A stretch of 64,000 nt of DNA, taken from assembly GCA_900708905.1 (NCBI GenBank), contig CAADRB010000002.1, forward strand, positions 5,527,390 to 5,591,389, read 5' to 3'. Below the pieces are notes generated by a model. The model had not been told where the DNA came from, did no database searches, and worked only from the letters and a program-made list of their open reading frames with translations. How positions within the stretch are numbered: position 1 is the stretch's first letter; every line of letters begins with the position of its first letter. The stretch comes from Hymenolepis diminuta. Its lineage: Eukaryota > Platyhelminthes > Cestoda > Cyclophyllidea > Hymenolepididae. Below are positions 13,851 through 25,800 of this stretch, piece after piece. The position numbers and the translations under genes are program-made.

Positions 13851-14924
13851 TCAGAGGTTTAGTAAATGGCAAATAACGGCCGATTCATCAGTAAAAGGCG
13901 ATAGTGCGATTTAATAATTTAAGGTCGAGATGATTCCATATAAAAGTCCAAGCCTTATTAAATGTATGCTCGTGATTTTCATACAATCCTATGGAGGTAC
14001 TAAAAAATTAATGTTCCAAAATGTAGGTTGCACATTATTCTGGAATAAATTTGAGTACATTTTTCAGTTATTCATTTAAATTTGATCAAGTTTGAAACCC
14101 ATCTTTAATAATCGATTTAGTTAATATTTATTGAGAAATTTTTAATTTTGTTTTAATATATCATCAAAATTTTTTACCGAACTATGATACGACCTCAGTT
14201 TGGGTTAAAATTATTGGTAATACACATTAACTTTGATTGATTTATTCCGGAACTAAAGAGAATGTGTAAGTGACAGCATGGTAGCTTTATGGCCACAAAA
14301 TACTGGCCTGGACTACCGCGAAGTTCACTAGCGTTTATAAAACAAACCATCAATGAAGTTATGTATAATTATTATTACCATCATAATATTTAATTACCAC
14401 ATACCAATTTATATTTCTGGACCCAATAGAGAGGGAGATATATTTGCACTTTGTCTGTTTTGTTGATCAAATGTGAGAGAATCGGAATAGAGTGAAAATA
14501 AAGACACAAAAGTAATTTAAGCATATTAATAAGATTCACACTGGCTGATAATTCTTTAAAATAATCGTAAAATCCTCAGTAGCAAGTTAATCGAGATTTG
14601 GAGAAAAGAAGAATTAGTGTAAATATAGCACAAATTGTCGTTATAGAGTAGAATGTCATAAAGGACCAGGTCTAGCAAACGGGCAAAAATTTGTTTAGGG
14701 TCAATAATGCTATACTCTTCCGAAGTCTTGGTACACTAGTGAATAGTTTCTTCGTGAGATCAGGTCTGTGGTACATATCAATATTATTATTTAATACTTG
14801 TATCGTGCATTTATAGTCGTAGTTTTATTAACTACCTATTTTTTGACCTACTTTATCCATTACTTACATTAATTATTTCCAAGCTCATTAGGGGAAGAGT
14901 GAACGAAGTTAGACTTGGATAAGG

Positions 14925-15120
14925 GGAAAGCATCAAGGAGTCGCTTTTATGAGAAATTCCCATTCTGCCATCCTTCTTGTGGATCAGAATTACCAAGTGT
15001 AGTCGGCTATCCACATCAATGAATTTGCACTAATGAGTATTGGTCATGTGACCTCTGCACGTTAACAGCTGCATGTTGACCACAGCACCATCGGCACATT
15101 AGAATGTCTCTACTACCAGG
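14925..15120 (-). repeat. tRNA-like SINE family A, degenerate copy (A1)
   Basis: On the + strand it reads as the reverse of the family. First comes the tail block ('GAGAAATTCCCATTCTGCCA...CTTGTGG'), then 'GGCTATCCACATCAATG', a 'GGTCATGTGACCTCTGCACG' block and 'TGACCACAGCACCATCGGCAC'. The same order occurs at 29.6, 42.4 and 55.6 kb. Confidence 0.6.
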
Positions 15121-16116
15121 CAGAAGAGCGGTAGGGTAGCAAAAATCGACACAATATCAAAATTCATTCGATTGTACCTAGTAGCGTAAATTAAACTGTT
15201 CAAGTCATCTACTGCTAGCGTGACTGTCAACCTAAAGATAACAGTTCAGACGATTCTAACTATCTGTTTTCCTTTCTTTTCCTATTAATTCTTTAATTTT
15301 CTTCTCCATTGCTCAGGTGCGTGTGGCATACTATCCGAAAGATGTCTAAATGCTGATGCTACGCTTTTACGTAACCTTCGAATACACGGTCAGAGAATAC
15401 ACGATTATGCTGTTCATTAGTTTTGTGATTAGAATAAGAAAGCTATGACATAATTTACCAAACAACATTTACCAAAACCAAGTCTCTATAGTTGATAATA
15501 CAATAACCTAGACGAACGATTTATTTAAATAATACCCCGGGAAAGTGAGTAAGCTTATTTAGGTAGTTTATTTCAATCTTTAAGTGAACTATTCAAAATT
15601 TAACAAATTTCTGCTTCGGAGACTTCAAGAAATTGCGGACGTTCCAAAGACCCAAGTCAAGATAAAAGAAGCTACTTTTATGCAAGAGCATTGCACTAGA
15701 ATGCACTTTCACTTCAAGGACACCAAAAACGTTATTTTTGTAAAATCATCAGTCTGAAACAATGGCCTTAAATACAGCTGAATGAAAGAACATGTTGGAG
15801 GCTAAATTTGTATTGTCTTTCGATATGATTAATATGAAAATTCTGGTTTAAACAGTGTTAGCTTTATCTGATTTTTGAGAAATTATAATTAAATGCTAAC
15901 TTGTGTAGGTACATATATTTTCAAATACTTGTGACATAATTTGCTAGGGAAAGTGGTTTGAAGATATATGGAAAAATTCCACATATTGAAGGATAAAAAA
16001 GCACAGTTAAACAATTCAGAAATGATTTGAAAACTGCTATAACGTAACCAACTGGGAGTTCGGGTAGTGATCTCGCAGAGCCAACAATCTAGAAAACTCG
16101 GTAATATAGCAACTTA

Positions 16117-16257
16117 NNNNNNNNNNNNNNNNNNNNNNNNNNNNNNNNNNNNNNNNNNNNNNNNNNNNNNNNNNNNNNNNNNNNNNNNNNNNNNNNNNNN
16201 NNNNNNNNNNNNNNNNNNNNNNNNNNNNNNNNNNNNNNNNNNNNNNNNNNNNNNNNN
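16117..16257. other. Assembly gap (141 N)
   Basis: Run of N. The true length is unknown unless the gap was size-estimated. It lies just upstream of a family B repeat copy, so a collapsed or misjoined repeat is a likely cause. Confidence 0.99.
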
Positions 16258-16394
16258 GAAAGAAATTACATTTTTAATCATAGAAAAAATATTGGGAGCG
16301 GGGGAGAATAACTATCATTTCTTCTAACAAAAACCATCACAGTTTGTCATCGTATTACATATTAATAATTATTACTGCACATTGTAAAACAAAA

Positions 16395-16810
16395 ATTCTT
16401 ACAATTAAAAATTGTGGAAAGGAACTGAAATCGGTTAACAGAAGCACAATAAATGATAAAGGGGAGGAAATCAGAAAAGATGCTGAGAGCAACTTCAAAT
16501 TATTTATGAGTCTAACTTCATTTGATTTCCGGATTCGGGTTGCACGATATTCACATTCAAAAATCAAACTTCATGATTCGTCCCTGGATTGCAACAAATG
16601 CTTGTTTACGATATCCAATCCTTATTGACTGGTAGTATTTAATCAAGAAAGGTCGGTTTTGCCACTTCAATATATTTTTCTCTCAATGACTGAGATGACA
16701 AAATGACCTAAGAAAAATTTACCAGCTTACCGTTATAACATAGCAGGGATGTGATAGTTATAAAATTTAAGTTAGTAGAGCTCCGACAGCTGTATTCGAA
16801 CCAGATGAAT
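16395..16810 (+). repeat. Dispersed repeat family B, long copy (B2)
   Basis: Begins with a palindromic head (ACAATTAAAAATTGT, 16401-16415) followed by GG. It continues through 'GTTAACAGAAGCACAATAAATGAT', 'GGAGGAAATCAGAAA', 'CGGATTCGGGTTG', 'CCTTATTGACTGG' and 'GTCGGTTTTGCCACTTCA', and ends near 'GACAGCTGTATTCGAAC'. The same blocks in the same order recur 1.2 kb downstream (B3) and, to about 'GCCACCTCAG' and the following 'GATGGCCGAGATAGCA', at 62.7 kb (B8). No coding capacity was recognised. Confidence 0.75.
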
Positions 16811-17452
16811 TCGTAATACATGCAATTCATTTTATTGAGCGCCACCAGCGGTTGAAAGATGGAATAGAGGTCGGGAGTTGAAGTTGCCTTTCACCTTCTG
16901 AGCTCCATCTTCTCATATGCAGGACGACGTTGAGGGGTCCATTTTTTCTTATCTGTGATTTATTATTGGCGCCTTCACGAAATGTCTAAAGAAAGCCACT
17001 TTTTAAATATTGTTATACTGCCAAAATCCGATGAACCGATTTGATGACTGAAATATTTTGAATGTTTGATTATAGACCATTTGCGTTCATTTCGACTAAT
17101 AGTGCTAATTAGTTTGCGTAAAAATGTTACTGTAGCAACAATCACAGTTCGATGAGTTAAAAACAAGGAAAATGGGCTGTATGAATTGTTGCTCAAGTAC
17201 ATCTGGTGCTTGGTTTATTATTATTCCAATAGTCTAAGCTCAGATATCGTTTTATTAAAATCGTGTATAGTCCGAATTTGGTAGTCTTCTATCTTTTGTA
17301 CTGAAGAGTGTATTATTATTGACAGCCAATGAATTCAGCTGTGGGAGTGAGAATTTTGTGCAACCACATAGCTATTTTCGAACTTTTGAAAAATCAGAAG
17401 ATTGGGAGCATGTTAGAAAATCACTCAACATTTTTTATTTTCAGCCAGCGCG

Positions 17453-17472
17453 CCCCCCCCCCCCTTTTTTTT
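17453..17472 (+). repeat. C12-T8 homopolymer junction
   Basis: Twelve C followed by eight T after a short CG-rich segment. Such runs are prone to sequencing and assembly error. Confidence 0.9.
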
Positions 17473-17611
17473 CCTATTTTATGAATCCATTAACTTAAGT
17501 TGAAATTCTTTCGGCCATACTATTTGTTGAATACAATTTCGTTCAAATGCGCAAATAGGTTACCGTAATAAGTATATTTTTATTATTATTAATAGACAGG
17601 GAAATACAATA

Positions 17612-18010
17612 AATTTTACAATTTTTAATTGTGGGAAGCAAGTGGAGTCGGTTAACAGATAACGCAACAAATGATGAAGTGGAGGAAATCAAAAATGAGT
17701 TTTACTTCGTTTGATCTTCAGATAAGAGTATTTACTAAATGAGTAGTTCACGTTCCAAAAGTCAAATTTCATGATTTATCCCCTGGATTTCAGCAAATAC
17801 CTTCTACAATGTCCAGTGCTTATTGATCCATTTTTAATCATGATGGTTAATCGTGCCACTTTAAATTCACATTTCTTCCAGCGGTTGAGAAGGCAAAATG
17901 ATTTTGCATGATATTCAGCAACTTACATTTGTAACATAGCAGAGACTAGATAATTACACAATTTAAGTTAGCAGACCTCTTTCAGCTGTGTTCACTCAAA
18001 GTGACCAACT
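17612..18010 (+). repeat. Dispersed repeat family B, long copy (B3)
   Basis: Direct repeat of B2 in the same orientation. Its palindromic head is ACAATTTTTAATTGT (17618-17632) followed by GGGAAGCAA. The order 'GTCGGTTAACAGATAA', 'GTGGAGGAAATCAAAAATGA', 'AAAGTCAAATTTCATGATT', 'CTTATTGATCC', 'CGTGCCACTT', 'TAACATAGCAGAGA' then matches B2. Moderate divergence between B2 and B3 argues for two insertions or an old duplication, not a recent assembly artefact. Confidence 0.75.
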
Positions 18011-19490
18011 CCTTTTAGTTCTTGGTCTTCTATATCTAGATTTGTATGTGTAGATTGTTTATATCAAATTCACCATTATAACGTATTGAAAACTACGCGC
18101 GGTCCCTGAGGGAAAAGCGTAAAAGCAGAGCAGTGATATGCAATATGGCGGACCTTGTATTCCGTAGGAAATCTTCCTATTAAGCTTAAAATCTCTCCAA
18201 AAATTATATTACAGAGTGCCAAGAGCTAAGCGTAAAACAGAATTGTAATTGGCATAAACGTAGGAAGCAACCCCACAGAGGTTTAGGTAGTGACAAATAT
18301 AAAATGGAATGTGCATGAAGTGCGTATAAATCGTACAAGATGTACAGATTTGGGTTTTCTGTCTCAATCTCTCTTTGACCTAATGAGTAATCTCTAGAAA
18401 CGCATCATCAATTGGCATTCAAGGTAATGGAGGAATGAGCTGATAAACTTATGTTTTGGTTCCATTCAGCAACCTAAGCAGATTAATATAATGACAACGA
18501 TCACCTTAGTGATACCATCACTCACTAACGTTACCCGCCTTAGGGGTTGATACATTATTTCTCAATTTGTCCTTACTAGATAAATAAATGTAAAAATAGT
18601 ACTGTAAAACTGATAATGCTCGAGCCGGTTTACGTAGATCTGATAAGTGTAAGAGCATACCAAAGTTAAAATGTCGACTTGATTTTTGCGAATAACATTT
18701 AGTCGCGAAATTGCGTCCTAAGTCCACACTTAAATTTTTAACGCGTATTACTAAGAGTACTTTGGACCCCCACTTCTCCATATCAGTAGTCGAGTACGCA
18801 CCATTCTAATGCAGTTATCCTACATGTAGTAACAAGCTACATCTTTTGGCTATTTTGTTGGCCAATCAAGCTATAACAATTAATATCTGAAATCTAATTT
18901 GCTAAGTCCATATCTTATACAGGTTTCAATATAATCTTGATTGGAGTGGTGAACTGTAAATGACAAGACCCTTCCCACGTTATAATTGTGACTGGTGTTT
19001 ATCCATGCCTACCTCATATTCTACAGATCAGATACCTTCTTAATAATGGACGAAAGTAACCACTAGTGAAAATTAGAAATACAGTTTCCGAATGTTCTCA
19101 TATTCGTCTGGTCTACTAGTTAATGGATAATGAACAGTTGGATACGTAAACTCAAAGCAAAGGCTGATCACGGTGATGTAATAGACAAGTAGTTCGGGAT
19201 CACAGCGATACTTGCTAAAACCAGTCTTTGGAGAGATGGCCGAATACCAGCTTCCCATTCCTCGGCCCCATATGGGCATTAAGTGTTTAGCTTCAAGAGA
19301 CTTAGGAATTAAGTTATTATTCTAATTGTAGTAAGTATCTCAAGGGTTGAAATAGAAATAATGGTAATTCACTCTACCCGTGTTCTTTGCTTGCTTAACC
19401 GCTAAAATAATATAATCTCTAGACGCTAGACAGATGAGAACCCAAGAATAATTCCAAATCCACAATCCAAGAGAAATCTACAATTCAGAC
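18011..19490. other. Intergenic, no gene seen
   Basis: No recognisable protein or RNA gene. Short frames on both strands have no family resemblance. Confidence 0.5.
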
Positions 19491-19492
19491 AG

Positions 19493-19640
19493 ATAGATAG
19501 GAGGGAAGGGAGTAAGACAAGAAGTGAGGGGGAGGGGAGGGAGGAAATAAGACAGAGAGAGGCACCAACCAATCCGCATAGACACGAATCCGAGGGGAGG
19601 AGAGCGGAGACATAGATGGGAAGAAGGATTCACGCCACCA
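19493..19640. repeat. Purine-rich (GA/GGGA) low-complexity tract
   Basis: About 150 bp dominated by A and G on the + strand, with several runs of three to five G around 19501-19548. It lies just past the 3' end of the importin gene, so it is a C/T tract on the coding strand of that gene, roughly 60-200 bp after the AATAAA. Confidence 0.7.
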
Positions 19641-19697
19641 AATAGGTCGAAGAAAAATAGTCAGAAAGTCCTAGTGACGTGCGCGAGAGAAGATCGA

Positions 19698-19703
19698 TTT
19701 ATT
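19698..19703 (-). terminator. Polyadenylation signal of the importin gene
   Basis: AATAAA on the minus strand, 108 bp beyond the importin stop codon (19812-19814). It is the first such hexamer downstream of the stop that I could find. Confidence 0.6.
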
Positions 19704-19811
19704 TTACAAAGTACGAATCAGTCACGATAAATTGGCAGAGAATGGAAGATTTGGGGAGAGACGTAGGAAGAAAACAAGAAGAGATTTTATAAGGGAGTCG
19801 CGTCCACTTAA

Positions 19812-22800
19812 TTAAGCCCGTGGTGGCTGGTCACCTGAAAAGTTGAAGCTGGAAGGAACATCCGTCTGTTGGAAGTTATAACCACCCGCTTTTTCAATTC
19901 TCTTTGATTCTTCAATGAAGAACACATACAGTTAACACGCTAATCAAAACGATAGGAGAAAAGTAAGTTAGAAGCGTATACACTTGCACGCGAATAAAAA
20001 CAATTTTAAGTTAACTTCATGAGTTAAAGGTGATTGACCTTTACTAAGATATATTAAGACAGAACAGTTACCGTCATGTTAATCAGATTCTAAGAGGGAT
20101 TCAAGCAGACACCATACTACAATCCTCCCCCTCCTAGTTTGTTAATTGCCTTACATCTACCTCTAAACTCTAAGCAGGATTCTTCAAAGTCTTTTAGCAA
20201 TTCTGTCTTTGAACCTTAAATTCATGAGTGCTCATCTGTTATCCTATCCAGGATCTGACAAGTACAACTAGCTCCTTCTACCAGCTTCTGGAATCGGATT
20301 GTCCTTTTTCATTAGTATCGTCATTTCTGTTTTTATTTTGCTCTTTGTGGATCTACATCTAGTGATACCAATCTTATACTGCTACAAGGAAATTTAAAGA
20401 TCCTCACCTTTATGCGCCATACAATTGACGGCTGTTTGGGCGATTTCCTTGAACTCCGATTTTTGGGCCTCAGTTAGGGAACTGGTGAGACGTTGGTACC
20501 AATGTGTATCGGAGGTTTCCAGTTGGGTCATGAGATGATAGAATGTCACGTATTCATCCATTTCATTCTCCTCCTTGTCTAATTCAGTAGTATATGCCTC
20601 AATTAGAGAGTTGGTGTCGTAGTCATCGTTAAAATCGTCTTCATCATCACCACCGTCTAGACCTTCATCCTCATTTTCGGTATGGAGATCAGCCTCCTTA
20701 GAAGCAAAAACAAACATGGAAATCAAGTTAGCAACATATTAAAATACGAAATACGCAATTATAGGGTGCTTTTGAATAACACCTTAACAATAAATTCCAA
20801 CAGAATGAGCCCCAGACATTGAGTTGATCGAAGTTAATTGTCCCGTTAAATATATCACTGCTAGTCTAATCTATTTTCTCTTGGATGAAGAGATACAAAT
20901 TGGGGTGGCTTAACTAACCGCAGAAATGAATCAACTGGTCAGCGACCTCTGATTATTGTGGACATAATCTCACATAGGAATCTGGGAGTGAGAACTGGAT
21001 ATCGAATCTTAAAGTGAGCTCACCACTTTCGAAAGTATGAACCACTAAATGCTCCCAGATTGATAACACACTTATTGTTAACCCCTCCCCTTGTCTTATA
21101 CCTTGTTTGACTCGTTCTATGTTCCGCTTATTTAGATACTTTAATATGATTAAAATCTATAAAATTTCTTGCTGCGCCATGGGCAGTATTTAAAATGTAG
21201 AAATTGAAGCAGACAGTTTTACTTCTCCCATTGCAGTTGATAGAACGCTCTAAAAACACCCTAATACAATGAGGCTAAAGAGATGCAGAAAAAATCCTTT
21301 TAAAGCGAAGACAACAAAGCCCTTCCAATTATACGAAATTAGGAAGCAAAACCATTCTTTCCGTTTCCGTTCCAAACTGTAGAAAACAATGCCAGTTCCC
21401 GAATCAGTAGAAGGAACGTATGCTTATTTAAAAAAGAAAAACAACCTAATCTTGTTAATATCGTATAAAACGTCAGAAAAAATGCCACTATAGAGGAATT
21501 GCGAATAAAGTCTTTCCGACCAAATCAAATCCAAACTCTGAAGCAAGGATAGTCAACCGTTTTATTTCCAGTCGGTAGAAAACGCTAAAAATTCACAGAT
21601 GGAATGAAAGAGAAAATATTGATTAGGGAACCCGGTTCTATAATAAAAACAACTTTAGAGTGATCTTTAGTGGCCCTTCAACATCAAATCAATTAAAAAA
21701 ATAGCCACAGTTAAAAAAGAAAAATAGTCACAACGTAGTTTTAGTAATTCCGCTCCATCATTTAAAAAAAAACAAATTTCCAAAAAAATAAAGGTAAGAG
21801 CTATGTTGTTTTAAAAGGAAGATAACTCTAGAGCACCCTTCGGTAGCAAAGCCCTTTCGAACAAATCAATTAAAAAAGCTCCGAAGAACATGGACTTTAC
21901 CGATTCTATTCCGAGCTATAGTAAACGACAGTGTTAGGATTAAAAAACTTCTCAATCTTGTTAATAACATGCACAAGTATAGCGGAATGTGGCAATAAAA
22001 CGTAGAAACTTCGAAGCAAGGTACCATTCCTAGTATATCCGGCGGAAGACGCTAATAAATCACCAAATACAATAAAGCAAAGGAAATTTCTTCGAATAAG
22101 AAATCCTTCTACAGCAAAGACAAATTTTTTGTTACAAAGCTATTCGTTCATCAACTGAAATATAAAAGCCCTGAAAAAAAGATAGCCAAGTCAGTTTTAC
22201 CACTTTGAAGCTTTTCTGTAGGAAAAATTGAAAATCCCAAACTCAAAAATGCAATTCAGTCTTGGTAATAATATGTAAAACTACAGCAAGGGTGCAACTA
22301 TGTAGCGATATTTTAAAAAAGTACCGGACATGACCAAATAGAATGGGAGTTAATAATAGAAAAAATATCGTGGATTTTAAGGGAAAGCTTATTAGAAATG
22401 TAGATGTAACTTGATGTACATTGAAGTTACAGCTTAGTGAAGTGGAAAATATTTTAATAGAATTTTAGTGCATCAGATGGATTGAGTAAAAACTCCATAA
22501 CCAGAAAAGTGTAGCAGCATGCTTGTATCTCTCTTACTTCTCCAAAATATTAAACTACCTTTCAGAGAATTTACACTAATTAATCGCCGCAACTCACTGA
22601 CTCAGATATCACGCGATATGTCAAGTGCAAATGCGTGTATATCTCACATCTGACCAAGCTGAGGAATGTTTTCTTCCCCTCATGAACGTCTTTTCAATCT
22701 TCATAACATGCACACGGCGCCTGGGTTAAGTAAAGACATTGTCTGCTAACTCATAGTGTTTCGAGTCATAGTAGCCTAAATGTAAAACAGAAAGATAGAA

Positions 22801-25800
22801 AAAGGGCTGAAAACCTCGTAGTCTTTAGGACGTCATTCCGATGTTGAACAAGAGAGTAATCTGGTAAACAAGGTACAAACATAGAGAGCGAATTAACTTT
22901 ACGGGTAAGATAGCAAAATGACGACTGTTACGCAAATTTGTGCTTTTGTTTAAAATGAAACTAGGAAGTTTTTCAACCTAGAAAAGAGCGCGAGCCTGTC
23001 AGATTTAACTTTGGAAGAGGGACGTGAAAGACGAACTAAGGTGTTATCGAGATTGAAGGATTAGAGAATAGCCAGTGAAATGCGGGAAAAAGATAGATGC
23101 CTTCTCCCTACTTAGAAGATAAGAGTTTATCAACTTTCATGACTACAAAAGTTCAGTTTACACAGAATTGATACACCTATCTGAATTAGCAATTACTATG
23201 ATTGGCAAGTCAGCAGTGGCGCATCTCTATCCTCATTACCGTTGATCCGACAAATATGACAACATTGGAGACCTGCACACTAACCGTTATCTGCGTTATT
23301 CCCATGAGCTGCTGTAAAGTAGAATAGGAATACACGTTTTTATTACTTATAGAAAAACGCAAACAAATGACGGACCTGCGAGATCTCGTAATCTTTTCTA
23401 TGGAGGCTTCAAGATATCGTGCCTCTATCCAAGAGGGTTAATCTTGATAAAATCCTGCTAAATAATAGTATGCTAATGAGCAAGTGAGCGGGCAAAAAAA
23501 GAGCAATTACAACAGCCTCTAGTAGATCCAAGTATTTGGAGCTTTCCTCGTCAACAACGTCAACATCACTGTCCACGGCTTCACCAGTTCCGCCCTCTGA
23601 TTGATCGTCATCGTCATCTGATTGGTCGTCTTCCTCCTCTACTTCCTCTGCAAGAAAAAAACAAAGGAAATAGTGTGATATCCTTACCTCAGTCAGCCCA
23701 TTTCCCAATGTACGAATATATAGAACTAAATTTCTATTATCACAACACTTAGCTGAGATAGGGAGGGGATATCCTGGAGCTGCTCTTTTGAGAGATTCGC
23801 TTTCTTCCAGCCGTCTTGTTGACTAGACCTAATCATTTTACGAACAGGTTTAACTGATGAATGTAACTCCAAATTCTCATGAACATAATGTTATTCTTAT
23901 TCCTTGTAATTATCGCAATGGTTAGGCGTTTGTTATATTTCATGAATCAGTGAAGCCGTCTTCTTCCTAATTCTTATTTTGATACTGGGTGCATTATAAT
24001 TAATATCGGTGATATTGAACATGTAAAGGTATCTACAATAGCAAATAGGCCAACAAGGACAGTTGAGTAGAAGTATGGGATTTAAATAGTTTTGCTTCAT
24101 TTGAATTCTGAATTTATTATGCTGTCCACTTTTACTTAATGAGATCAAATTTTACAGGGTAGCTGAGTTCTACTTGGCGCTTATTGACTAACTCAACATA
24201 TTTGTCTCTTCTGATTTCTAAGAGTAGTTGGATATATTAACGTTCGGTGGTTCAGACTCCTAATGAGACGAGCAGTCCCAAACTATCAAGACTATTGGAA
24301 CTGATTAATCAGAGTACAAGAAAGCGCAAGTTATTAATAATCCACTCTTGTGACCGATTATCAATACGCAAAATGCATATTATACTGCAATGACAAGTCT
24401 AATAAGCCAATGGTATACCCAGTTATTGAAGTGGAGGAATGCTTTGTTAATATTGTGCAACCAAATGAAGTATTACGAAGATAATTGATTAAATGACCAG
24501 AGATTACCGCAGCGAAAGCTTGATTCAGTGCAGTGTTGTGTTGACTGCTAAGGGTATTTTAATAGCCGAATGCAAGCAATTTAGAGCAAAACTAAGATAT
24601 CCGAAAATGGGGAAAAAATACCAATCCTTCAATCCAACCCTAAAGCATTACCCAAACACTTTTTAAGATTTTCATGGAGCAAACTTTGACACACAAAGCA
24701 AACCTCACAATAAATAATGCTCCAAACTTACTCTCTAGTTCCCTCTTAGTCGCGTAGGATTCCTTCAAAGCATTCAGAACATGGAGTATATTAGGCAAGA
24801 ACTGAGAAGATCCGGCATCAATAACTGGAGGCCGCTGATCAGCACTCAAGTTAAGCAGAGTGCAAAGGCCCAGCACGCAGACCCTCTGGTCATGAACTCT
24901 GAAACAGTAAAGTGAAGGAAGAAGCTAAGACAATGAATACTGGGGTGGGAGAGGAGGGAGACATACCCATGGAATTTGTTAATGCCGTCCAGCCAGAGCT
25001 TGAGGACTTTCTCCAAAATAGGAGTTTCGGTATCCGGCCACATGTGCGAGCAGAAGATTGGTAGGACAAGGGGGGATGAAGTGATTATTGAAGCAATGAT
25101 TACCTAACAGACACAATACACAAAATTAATCCACAATGGTTGGAGGGAGGAGTAATTAAGAAAAGTCGCTTTTAGACCTAGCACATACCAAGAGACAACG
25201 AATGCGAAGGTCGGTTGAGCTAGTAACGCGGATAGCATTAATAGCACTCTTAATGAACTCAGGGACGTAACTATCCAATTGGCCACGATAGTTGATGATC
25301 AAAACTTCAAGGAGTTTAGCAGCGTGCATTGCACCTGAATCTGAATCCTCATCGTCTTCTAGCTTTTGTAACTCCTGAAAACAAAGTAAGGGAAATTATA
25401 TGCAATCCACTGATATCAAGAGAATACAATCGGAAAGTACTGATTACGCAACCAGTAAATTTAGCGACCAAATTTAAGCTTTCTTATGATCCTTCTGGGA
25501 TTAATTCAACCTGAACTGCACAAATACAAGAAACTTGATGTCTTAACTCACTCATTTGTTGACTCTGTAATCGGTCTGATCCAACTAGGATGCCTTCAAT
25601 CAACAAGTAAATATAGTCGCTCTGGGTTCTCACAAAATAACTTCAGCAATGATCACATCCACCAACCTATCAATCCATTTCTCTTTCCTTTGATTTGACA
25701 TCTTCTTTCCTTGAAAACTTCTGTTCATATGTCTTACCGGTTGAAACTATTTTCTCGATATACTGGTATACCTGGTTGGTAGTGCTTTTAAAATATCAGG

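Noticed and set aside
16067..16327. Open frame spanning the N gap
   Set aside because: Most of it is unknown bases, so the frame has no meaning.
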